This document shows, piece by piece, positions 1 to 6,155 of a stretch of DNA of 13,464 nt; position 1 is the first letter of the stretch, and each line of letters begins with the position of its first letter. The notes below the pieces were generated by a model. That model saw only the letters and a program-made list of their open reading frames with translations, had not been told where the DNA came from and ran no database searches. The translations under genes and the position numbers were made by a program. The DNA lies in contig JAIXZB010000143.1 of NCBI GenBank assembly GCA_027489915.1, positions 1-13,464 of the forward strand. Direction: 5' to 3'. The DNA is from Rickettsiales bacterium (GTDB lineage Bacteria; Pseudomonadota; Alphaproteobacteria; Rickettsiales; UBA3002).

Positions 1-664
1 CCCCATTCAATGTGCGCAGCATCACCGAATTTCCATCGTCTTGAATCTTCGTTACAGGCCTGCCTGTGAGAATGGAATCATACCCCACATAATTTGCAAA
101 ATTATCTACCAGCGACTCCATACCCGCTTTCAGCTGGATGCCGCCACTTCCATAAGGATCTTCTGTCACCTCTAACATTCCCATTTTCGCGGGGTCAGAC
201 GCGTTATAGGTGGCGGTGGATTTATGTGCGAATCCTGTAAGCATCGGGTAGGTTGCCTTAATCGCATCCAACACACTCATTTTCTTTATTTCACTGTAAG
301 TATACCCTTTGTGTTCTAACTTATCCGTTACTGCATCAAGAAACCCTTGCAGCTTGTGCGCGCTTAATGGCCTTCCACCTAAATAATGCAGCTTCTTTGC
401 TGGGTCGGTTGCGGCACATGCAATGCGCTCGTCTCTCACAATATGCGTCACAGGGTTGATATCAGGTGTATGCACCCAATGCGCGCCTTCATCTACTATT
501 GCGCCGTTAGCAAGTTTGGTTGTTTTAATGCGCCCACCGATGTGGTGTGTCGCTTCCAGTATCTTAACATTGTAGCCCTGCTCGGTGAGCGCACTAGCAG
601 CAGCAAGCCCTGCAATGCCTGCACCTACAATAATCACATCTGCTGTTCTTGCAGCTGTTGGCAT
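1..664 (-). CDS. Flavin amine oxidase-like FAD-dependent oxidoreductase, N-terminal part (runs off the window)
   Basis: The reading frame is open from 664 to the left edge, giving 221 codons and no stop. The protein starts MPTAARTADVIIVGAG. A Rossmann dinucleotide-binding motif (VGAGIAGL, about residues 13-20) is followed by an acidic residue ending beta-strand 2 (ILEA) and the GGRI signature, the hallmark of the flavin monoamine oxidase/phytoene desaturase superfamily. It should bind FAD and oxidise an amine or a related substrate; the substrate cannot be told because the C-terminal domain is missing. There is no signal peptide, so it is probably cytoplasmic. I chose the ATG at 664 over the one at 670 because AGAGG (minus strand, 671-675) lies 6 nt from it but directly abuts the other. 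It begins 83 nt after the manC-like stop on the same strand and may be co-transcribed with it. The superfamily is confident; the exact activity is unknown. Confidence 0.85.
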   Translation of the reverse strand, partial: MPTAARTADVIIVGAGIAGLAAASALTEQGYNVKILEATHHIGGRIKTTKLANGAIVDEGAHWVHTPDINPVTHIVRDERIACAATDPAKKLHYLGGRPLSAHKLQGFLDAVTDKLEHKGYTYSEIKKMSVLDAIKATYPMLTGFAHKSTATYNASDPAKMGMLEVTEDPYGSGGIQLKAGMESLVDNFANYVGYDSILTGRPVTKIQDDGNSVMLRTLNG

Positions 665-670
665 ACACAT

Positions 671-675
671 CCTCT
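671..675 (-). promoter_or_regulatory. Ribosome binding site deciding the amine oxidase start
   Basis: AGAGG on the minus strand lies 6 nt upstream of the ATG at 664. The other in-frame ATG at 670 would have no spacer, so the inner start is preferred. Confidence 0.55.
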
Positions 676-747
676 GGTCTTTTTTTATATGCGTCACAGT
701 AATGAGATGGCCGCGCTATGTGTATGAAGATTCTGCTACAATGCGGC

Positions 748-1935
748 CTATACCCGCCCGTAATCATCCTCGGCGCGCTCAATATCCGCCTCATCGGGGC
801 TGCCCGATTGCACTTCATGCACCCGCAATATTCCCGTGCCTGCATTGCTTAAACGGTGCCACACGCCGCGCGGCACCAGCACCGCATCACCCTTACTAAG
901 CGCAATCGTGGCACCATCCAATATCACCTCGGCGCTGCCTTCTATCACGCTCCAATGTTCATCACGGGCTGTATGGCGCTGCAGTGAAATGCGGCGATTT
1001 TCATAAATCACCAACTCCTTGCTTTGGGTCTGCTCTGTGCGGCCAATCAGCATGCTATAGCCCCATGGGCGGTCGATGCGTATCTGTGCAGACGCTCCTT
1101 CAGGTAACCCCGCATAACTTCGAAATGCTTCGGGTGTTCCCACATCGCTCCAGCCACACGCGCACGGTATCACTGCCAGATTTTTTGCCTTCTCAAGCAC
1201 TGCACAATCGAAGGGCAATTTTTCTACGTCTTTGTCGGCACAGAAGACAAGGTCACCATGCGTTTCTGATTGCGTGGCGGCATCCTGCGCTGCCTGCCAT
1301 ATCTTGGGTGCATGGTGTTTCAGTACTTCTGCAAGCACGTGCATGCGAGCAATCACCTGCCCACTGTTCCACAGCCAGCCTTGCGCGCGAAGCGTGGCGG
1401 CATCGTGTGGTTTTTCTCTAAATCCCAGCACACGGCCATCGTCATTTGCCTGAATATAGCCATACGCGCTGCTATCATCGCTTGGGGGGATACCAAGCAG
1501 CACCAGTACATCACGCTTTGTTGCAATCTGCGCTGCCTGCGCAATGCTCCTTTGCCATGCAGCCACATCGGCTACCGCGTGATCAGAAGGCAGCAGCGCC
1601 AACACCGCATCAGCAGATTTAGTGCGCTGCATCCATGCCACTGCAAGCGCAACGGCAAAGGCTGTATTTTGCGCGCGCGCTTCTAACAGCACCGTGCGCA
1701 ACGCCGTGTTGGCATCTTGCGCCTGATTAATGATGGCGAAGCGATGTGCTGCATTGCCCACAATAAGCGGCGTTGCCATAGGCGCGCAGTGCTTCAAGGT
1801 GCGTATGTATAAACTGGAAGTATCTGAAAATGGAATAAAGGGTTTAGGGCATTCAGGCGAGGTTACCTCTGCCAAACGGCTGCCTGTGCCGCCAACAAGA
1901 ATCACGGGAATGATACTGTGCAATAGCGCGTCCAT
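748..1935 (-). CDS. manC: Mannose-1-phosphate guanylyltransferase / mannose-6-phosphate isomerase (type II, short)
   Basis: 395 residues. The N-terminal nucleotidyltransferase domain shows the pyrophosphorylase loop GGTGSR (15-20), the PK of the PKxF motif (30-31), LPSDH (115-119), the EKP motif (174-176) and GWSDVG (261-266). The C-terminal cupin has RPWG (289-292), QRH (319-321), EHW (326-328) and VPRGVWHRL (354-362), and ends in a conserved EDDYGR-type tail. By family knowledge it interconverts fructose-6-P and mannose-6-P and makes GDP-mannose from mannose-1-P and GTP, in the cytoplasm, for exopolysaccharide or LPS sugars. It is shorter than the usual 470-480 residues. The shortening lies in the nucleotidyltransferase half, and both halves keep their signatures. 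No strong Shine-Dalgarno is seen; AGAG lies about 8 nt upstream of the ATG. It follows the DEAD-box helicase by 69 nt containing a strong hairpin and precedes the amine oxidase gene. Related names are algA, cpsB and xanB. Confidence 0.88.
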   Translation of the reverse strand: MDALLHSIIPVILVGGTGSRLAEVTSPECPKPFIPFSDTSSLYIRTLKHCAPMATPLIVGNAAHRFAIINQAQDANTALRTVLLEARAQNTAFAVALAVAWMQRTKSADAVLALLPSDHAVADVAAWQRSIAQAAQIATKRDVLVLLGIPPSDDSSAYGYIQANDDGRVLGFREKPHDAATLRAQGWLWNSGQVIARMHVLAEVLKHHAPKIWQAAQDAATQSETHGDLVFCADKDVEKLPFDCAVLEKAKNLAVIPCACGWSDVGTPEAFRSYAGLPEGASAQIRIDRPWGYSMLIGRTEQTQSKELVIYENRRISLQRHTARDEHWSVIEGSAEVILDGATIALSKGDAVLVPRGVWHRLSNAGTGILRVHEVQSGSPDEADIERAEDDYGRV

Positions 1936-1959
1936 AGCTGCACTCTACGTAAGTTAGTC

Positions 1960-1997
1960 CTGCCCTCCCCGCATCATGTGCGATACGGGGAGGGCAG
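1960..1997 (-). terminator. Strong GC-rich hairpin between the DEAD-box helicase and manC
   Basis: A perfect 12-bp inverted repeat (1960-1971 with 1986-1997, core TGCCCTCCCCG) encloses a 14-nt loop in which ATC/GAT can pair further. It begins 7 nt after the helicase stop codon. On the minus strand a run of six T precedes the hairpin and no T-run follows it, so it is not a textbook intrinsic terminator in either direction. It may terminate weakly, protect the helicase mRNA 3' end or separate expression of the two genes. Confidence 0.5.
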
Positions 1998-2004
1998 TAA
2001 AAAA

Positions 2005-3342
2005 TTAACGCGTACCTGTGCGCACTTCGCCGAAGCTCATGGTGCGTGGCGCGCCTTCTTGCTTAGGCTTCCCTTGTGCATGCTGCGGCTTACCGCCACC
2101 ATTGCCACCTTCACGGTTGCCACCGTTACCTTGCGGTTTGCCGCCCGTACGACGACGCTGACCATGCTTGCCGTAGCCTGCTTTACCACCGTTCTTACCA
2201 CCTGATGGGCGACCCGCACCATTACGTGCAGGGCGCGACTCAGCAGGGTCACGTGGTGCGTTCGGGTTCAGCAAGCGTTGAATCGCACGCCATTTCTCGC
2301 CGTCCTCGCGGGTGATGAAGCACAAGCTAGACCCTTCCGCGCCCGCACGTGCAGTGCGTCCAATACGGTGGATGTAATCTTCGGCCACTTGCGGTAGATC
2401 GAAGTTAATCACGTGGCGAATGTGCGGAATATCCAATCCACGCGCTGCAATATCGGTTGCAATCATGATGCGGGTTTTGCCGTTTCTGAAATTGGCAATC
2501 GCACGGTCGCGCTGGTTCTGGCGCAGATCGCCGTGAATGGCATCCACGGGCAATTTCTGTTTCGCCAATTTCTCTGCCAGTTTGTCAGCCGAGCGTTTGG
2601 TTTTCACAAATACAATAATCGAACCTTCACGCGCTTCGATTTCTTTCACCAGCTGATTATATTTCTCACCAGGTTCCAGCTCGATTTTTTCCATCACGAG
2701 GTTTTCCGCAGGTTTCGATTGCTCGCCTGCCGATACACGCTCGGGATTGACCAAATATTTCGCCGAAAGTTTTACAATCTCTTGTGGCAATGTCGCCGAA
2801 AATAGCAAGGTCTGGCGCTGCTTTTGCAGATACGGCAGAATCTGCTCAATCTGAATACCAAAGCCCATATCTAACATGCGGTCGGTTTCATCGAGCACCA
2901 GAATGTTCGCATCATGCAGCATTAAGCTTCCACGTTTCAAATGGTCGATGGTGCGGCCTGGTGTACCCACAATCAAACGTGGGCGAGCATTGAGCGCGCG
3001 CAGCTGTGGGCTCATCGATTCGCCGCCAATAAGCAGCGCTGCTTTCACAGCCGACTGGCCTTCAAGCAGTTGTTTCATAATGCTCATAATCTGTGTCGCA
3101 AGCTCGCGTGTTGGCGATAGAATCAGCGCCGAACCACGCGGGGTGCTCATCAGTTTTGCAATAATAGGAATTGCAAAGGCTGCGGTTTTACCCGTACCCG
3201 TTTGCGCTGAACCCAAAATGTCGCGGCCTTCCATAGCAAGCGGGATGGCTTTGGCCTGAATCGGGGTTGGGGTGTCGTAGTTCATGCGCTTAAGTGAAGC
3301 CGCAAGCGCGGTCGGCAGGCCGAGGCCCGCAAAATTTTCCAT
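2005..3342 (-). CDS. DEAD-box ATP-dependent RNA helicase (RhlE-like) with DETD motif II and a Gly/Lys/Arg/Asn-rich tail
   Basis: 445 residues. All helicase motifs are visible: Q motif region (PTPIQ, 25-29), motif I AQTGTGKT (46-53), Ia PTRELA (77-82), GG (106-107), TPGR (127-130), motif II DETD (151-154), SAT (182-184), FVKTK (245-249), ARGLD (300-304) and HRIGRTARAG (325-334). Residues from about 366 to the end are a low-complexity basic and glycine/asparagine-rich tail, as in RhlE/DeaD-type proteins that grip structured RNA. By family knowledge it unwinds short RNA duplexes using ATP, for ribosome assembly or mRNA turnover, often in the cold. Motif II reads DETD rather than DEAD; the catalytic D and E are kept. 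AAGGA lies 8 nt before the ATG. The neighbouring cold-shock gene 225 nt upstream supports a role in cold or RNA-structure stress. The RhlE assignment is by overall resemblance. Confidence 0.93.
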   Translation of the reverse strand: MENFAGLGLPTALAASLKRMNYDTPTPIQAKAIPLAMEGRDILGSAQTGTGKTAAFAIPIIAKLMSTPRGSALILSPTRELATQIMSIMKQLLEGQSAVKAALLIGGESMSPQLRALNARPRLIVGTPGRTIDHLKRGSLMLHDANILVLDETDRMLDMGFGIQIEQILPYLQKQRQTLLFSATLPQEIVKLSAKYLVNPERVSAGEQSKPAENLVMEKIELEPGEKYNQLVKEIEAREGSIIVFVKTKRSADKLAEKLAKQKLPVDAIHGDLRQNQRDRAIANFRNGKTRIMIATDIAARGLDIPHIRHVINFDLPQVAEDYIHRIGRTARAGAEGSSLCFITREDGEKWRAIQRLLNPNAPRDPAESRPARNGAGRPSGGKNGGKAGYGKHGQRRRTGGKPQGNGGNREGGNGGGKPQHAQGKPKQEGAPRTMSFGEVRTGTR

Positions 3343-3387
3343 GTGTAGTATCCTTATTCGGGGAGGGCGAGGCTCTCATCAATCAAA

Positions 3388-3404
3388 GCGTTTCAAAAAA
3401 ACGC
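3388..3404 (-). promoter_or_regulatory. Small hairpin in the DEAD-box helicase leader
   Basis: A perfect 6-bp inverted repeat (3388-3393 with 3399-3404) with a 5-nt loop lies 45 nt upstream of the helicase start. On the minus strand the stem and loop contain a run of seven T. The interval 3343-3567 (225 nt) carries this, the two hairpins after the cold-shock gene, and no convincing promoter that I could find. Confidence 0.25.
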
Positions 3405-3503
3405 GATACCCGAAAAGGACTCGACCATGTGGACTACCCTCGACAACCGAAGGCGATCCCACGTCGTAACTGCCGCTTTTCCCTATGAATTGCTAAGCAG
3501 TGT

Positions 3504-3559
3504 GCAAACACTTCCATGTTTGCGAAAATCGTATCGTTGCCACAGCAATACTGCGGCAA
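3504..3559 (-). terminator. Tandem hairpins after the cold-shock gene
   Basis: Reading the minus strand after the csp stop, a 9-bp stem with one G-U pair and a 5-nt loop (3537-3559) is followed by a TTTT stretch (3525-3528). A second, perfect 7-bp stem follows (3504-3510 with 3517-3523, 6-nt loop). The first hairpin is separated from its T stretch by several bases, so termination may be partial, allowing read-through into the helicase gene. Confidence 0.45.
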
Positions 3560-3567
3560 CAATGGCG

Positions 3568-3774
3568 TTAGCCTTCGACTTTCAAATTCGAAGCCGATGT
3601 CTTGCCTTTGTTAGTGGCAAGTTCATAGCTTACTTTCTGGTTCTCGTTGAGGCGCTGCAAGCCCGCTTTCTCAACGGCACTGATATGCACAAACACATCG
3701 GCACCGCCATCATCGGGTTGGATGAAGCCATAACCTTTGGTTGGATTGAACCATTTTACTGTACCTGTAGACAT
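3568..3774 (-). CDS. CspA-family cold-shock protein
   Basis: 68 residues, the normal length for a single cold-shock domain. It starts MSTGTVKWFNPTKGYGF. RNP1 (KGYGFI) and RNP2 (DVFVHIS) are both intact, so it should fold as a five-stranded OB barrel that binds single-stranded RNA or DNA and melts mRNA structure. The sequence is closest in style to alphaproteobacterial Csp proteins (QPDDGGADVFVHISAVEKAGL). The frame extends upstream to 3813, but AAGGG (3782-3786, minus strand) lies 7 nt before the ATG at 3774 and the domain begins there. It has its own strong promoter (3994-4022), which would give a leader of about 210 nt, typical of cold-inducible csp mRNAs. Whether this copy is cold-induced or constitutive cannot be read from the sequence. 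Confidence 0.96.
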   Translation of the reverse strand: MSTGTVKWFNPTKGYGFIQPDDGGADVFVHISAVEKAGLQRLNENQKVSYELATNKGKTSASNLKVEG

Positions 3775-3781
3775 CGAAATA

Positions 3782-3786
3782 CCCTT
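3782..3786 (-). promoter_or_regulatory. Ribosome binding site deciding the csp start
   Basis: AAGGG on the minus strand sits 7 nt upstream of the ATG at 3774. It supports that start over the in-frame upstream ATG at 3813. Confidence 0.7.
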
Positions 3787-3850
3787 AATCGATTTGTTAA
3801 TCATCTGCCGCAACGCGCAGCATATGAGGTCAGAGAAAAACCCGGCAAAA

Positions 3851-3862
3851 GCACTTTCGTGC
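3851..3862 (-). promoter_or_regulatory. GAAA-tetraloop hairpin with a following T stretch in the csp leader
   Basis: On the minus strand GCAC-GAAA-GTGC is directly followed by TTTT. A second small hairpin (3932-3944, TTTCC/GGAAA) lies further upstream in the same leader. These may be parts of a structured, temperature-responsive or attenuating 5' UTR; the stems are short, so this is tentative. Confidence 0.3.
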
Positions 3863-3993
3863 GAGTGTCGCTACCCTTTGCAAGACCTTCAAGAAAAACA
3901 ACCGCACCGGATATTCTTCGCGCAAGTAACATTTCCGATGGAAACGTAACCAAGGCTGGTATTGCCCAAGAGTTTGGTTAGAACTCAAGAACG

Positions 3994-4022
3994 CTTATAG
4001 CGTTATCCACAGGGCTTGTCAA
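3994..4022 (-). promoter_or_regulatory. Sigma70-type promoter of the cold-shock gene
   Basis: On the minus strand a perfect -35 TTGACA (4017-4022) is separated by exactly 17 nt from TATAAG (3994-3999), which matches the -10 consensus at five of six positions. Transcription should start near 3987, giving a leader of about 210 nt to the csp start. The -35 lies only 19 nt beyond the stop codon of the upstream GH114-RTX gene. Confidence 0.85.
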
Positions 4023-4035
4023 GCGCATGCGGCAA

Positions 4036-4051
4036 GTTTGCTTAAGCAAAC
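4036..4051. repeat. 16-bp perfect palindrome across the GH114-RTX stop codon
   Basis: GTTTGCTTAAGCAAAC is its own reverse complement and contains the TAA stop (4042-4044, minus strand). As RNA it would form a 6-bp stem with a 4-nt loop. No T-run follows on either strand, so it is not a clear terminator. It lies next to the csp -35 and could equally be a protein-binding site. Confidence 0.4.
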
Positions 4052-6084
4052 AAGAAATCATCTGCCCCTAAATTCACGATATTCCAGAGTGTCAGCGTGC
4101 CACCAGCACCTAAGCTCAGTACTGTGTTACCTGCAATCACGGCAAAGTTTGGCGCTATATTCACTGCAAAACTGCCACCAAGCATCTCTATTTTATCCAT
4201 ACCTTGCACAAAATCAGCAATCGCATCGGCCCCGGTGCCTTGGGTATACACAAATACATCCGCTCCAGCACCGCCCCAAAGTGTGTCGTCACCAGACCCG
4301 CCTATAAGCCTGTCATCTCCTGCTTCACCCATCAGCAAATCGGCACCCGTGCCGCCGTCTATCGTATCATTTCCATCCCAACCAAACAGGCGGTCATCAT
4401 CGTCTAGGCCAAAAAGCACATCATCATCAGCATCACCGCCGAGCATATCCAGCCCATCTCCGCCATACAGCGTGTCATCACCCTCGCCGCCCCATGCGGT
4501 ATCGTTGCCCTCTTCGCCGGAAATCAGGTCTGCACCTGCACCACCAAGCAGCGAATCCTCTCCCTCCCAGCCAAACAAGCTATCATTCCCATCGCCCGCA
4601 TCGACAGTATCATTACCCGCATCGCCGCCCACCACATCATCGCCCGTACCTGCGTTGATGCTGTCATTATCTGCACCACCAAACACGGTGTCATTCCCAC
4701 CGCCTGCAAACAGCGTATCGTTTCCTGCATCGCCTAAGATAACATCGGCGCCATCTCCCAGTGCGGATGTTTCCGTCACATCGCCCAGCACATAATCAGC
4801 TTCACTGCCTGCATAAATCGTGTCATTACCAAGCCCTGCTGTGATGCTGTCATCGCCCTGCTCACCGGCGATAAAATCATTGCCCGCATCCGCACTCAGC
4901 ACATCATTGCCCAGCCAGCCAAACAGCAGGTTATTGCCTGTGCCGCCCATAATCGTGTCATTACCATCATCGCCGAGTAACGCATCGTTGCCCGTGCCGC
5001 CATGGATGTAATCATCACCGTTCCAGCCAAACACCACATCGTCACCGTCACCTGAGAGCACCATGTCGTTGCCATCATTGGCATAGACCGTATCGTTGCC
5101 TGCAAATCCGCGCACAATATCGGGGTAGGCATTGCCCACCAGCACATCATGCGCCGCACTTCCCGTAAGCGGGGTGCCTGCCAGCGGGTTTCCCGCCGCT
5201 TGCTGCACCAATGTTTCGCTCACAAGCCCAGGCACCAACCGGTTAAACGCCGCATAATATAAACTGCTCGAAAGTTTATCAGCATATAAATCGAGAAACG
5301 GAATATAACCCGCAGCAATCATCGCACTGAGTGAATAGTTCGCTGCCGCATCGGTGGTTGGATATTCAAGTCCCACCACGAATTTCCCCGCGTTGATTGC
5401 GTTCTCTACATAGCGTGCATCCCACGGTGTCCATGGCAGTGGGTACACGTCATCAAACGCAAAAGTCGATTCTTTGCCCACCCCATCAATATAATCGAGA
5501 ATGCGCGTGTTAGGCGTGAGTGGATCTGCGGGGTTAATAATTTCCGTGGTGCTAAGCAGTGCTACCGCATTCTGCATTACAATCTTGAAATCGGGATTGA
5601 GCGATTTGGCAAATTCCGAAATGCGGATAACAAAATCCTCCATCGCCAGACGCACATCGCCGCCAGGGAATTCGGCAAGGTAGGCCGCGCGCACTTCAGG
5701 TACGTTATAAATTCCCACCACGTCGAAATAGCCCCCTGCATAGCCATCACGTACAATGGTTTCCACGCGGTCGAGCACAATCTGTTGCCATTCCTCGCGC
5801 CAGAATTTCACGCGGTAGGAATTATCCCAATTCGGCGTCGCACCAATAATCAACTCGCTGCGCGCGCCAGCAAAATCGAGATCCGTCCAATAGCTGCGGT
5901 AGCTCTCGGCCTCGCCCGTACTGATATAGCCCCAGAGCGATTTGCCCTGTGCATTGAGCACCGACATTTCATCGCGGCCAATTCTGGCATCGTCGTCATC
6001 GATCACCGCAAAGCGGAAGGACCTATCAAGCAAGGTTTGGTAATCCATATACGCAAGCTGCGTAAAAAACGTAAATTCCGTCAT
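4042..6084 (-). CDS. GH114-like (endo-alpha-1,4-polygalactosaminidase family) domain fused to RTX calcium-binding repeats
   Basis: 680 residues. Residues about 10-290 match the GH114/TM1410 family: WGYISTGEAESYRSYW (51-66), FWREEWQ (94-100), DGYAGGYFDVVGIY (113-126) and IDGVGKES (199-206). D121 and E205 are candidate catalytic acids by motif position (inference). Residues about 320-610 are a long run of RTX nonapeptides (GGxGxDxL type), which bind calcium outside the cell. The end (ADVFVYTQG, then DFVQGMDKIEML, finishing DDFLFA) resembles the C-terminal signal of type I secreted proteins. There is no N-terminal signal peptide. Together these suggest an exported hydrolase of a galactosamine-rich exopolysaccharide. 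No type I exporter is in the window. The start is uncertain: no clear Shine-Dalgarno precedes the ATG at 6084 or that at 6048. The gene follows the gamma-lyase gene by 71 nt. The RTX block is certain; the GH114 call rests on motif recall. Confidence 0.88.
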   Translation of the reverse strand: MTEFTFFTQLAYMDYQTLLDRSFRFAVIDDDDARIGRDEMSVLNAQGKSLWGYISTGEAESYRSYWTDLDFAGARSELIIGATPNWDNSYRVKFWREEWQQIVLDRVETIVRDGYAGGYFDVVGIYNVPEVRAAYLAEFPGGDVRLAMEDFVIRISEFAKSLNPDFKIVMQNAVALLSTTEIINPADPLTPNTRILDYIDGVGKESTFAFDDVYPLPWTPWDARYVENAINAGKFVVGLEYPTTDAAANYSLSAMIAAGYIPFLDLYADKLSSSLYYAAFNRLVPGLVSETLVQQAAGNPLAGTPLTGSAAHDVLVGNAYPDIVRGFAGNDTVYANDGNDMVLSGDGDDVVFGWNGDDYIHGGTGNDALLGDDGNDTIMGGTGNNLLFGWLGNDVLSADAGNDFIAGEQGDDSITAGLGNDTIYAGSEADYVLGDVTETSALGDGADVILGDAGNDTLFAGGGNDTVFGGADNDSINAGTGDDVVGGDAGNDTVDAGDGNDSLFGWEGEDSLLGGAGADLISGEEGNDTAWGGEGDDTLYGGDGLDMLGGDADDDVLFGLDDDDRLFGWDGNDTIDGGTGADLLMGEAGDDRLIGGSGDDTLWGGAGADVFVYTQGTGADAIADFVQGMDKIEMLGGSFAVNIAPNFAVIAGNTVLSLGAGGTLTLWNIVNLGADDFLFA

Positions 6085-6155
6085 GACTGTGCGAGCCTGC
6101 GTAGTGAGATGCGCAAATTACTGCAATACACGCTTAAAAGCAACTCACACGTTTT

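Noticed and set aside
594..899. Open frames on both strands around the end of manC
   Set aside because: They are Cys/Pro-rich shadows overlapping the manC and amine oxidase genes with no recognisable domain.
3775..3813. Longer cold-shock protein starting at 3813
   Set aside because: The Shine-Dalgarno at 3782-3786 would lie inside it, and the 13 extra residues are not part of a cold-shock domain.
4097..4795. Long plus-strand open frame rich in Pro and Ser
   Set aside because: It is the antisense of the RTX repeats; its composition is explained by GG/GND codons on the other strand and it has no start signal.
4300..5110. Repetitive DNA that might look like a CRISPR array or satellite
   Set aside because: The period follows 27-nt (9-residue) RTX coding repeats with variable bases; there are no identical repeats with unique spacers.
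6085..6155. TTGCTT/TAATTT as a promoter for the GH114-RTX gene
   Set aside because: The match is only three of six at the -35 and weak at the -10; co-transcription with the upstream gene is as likely.
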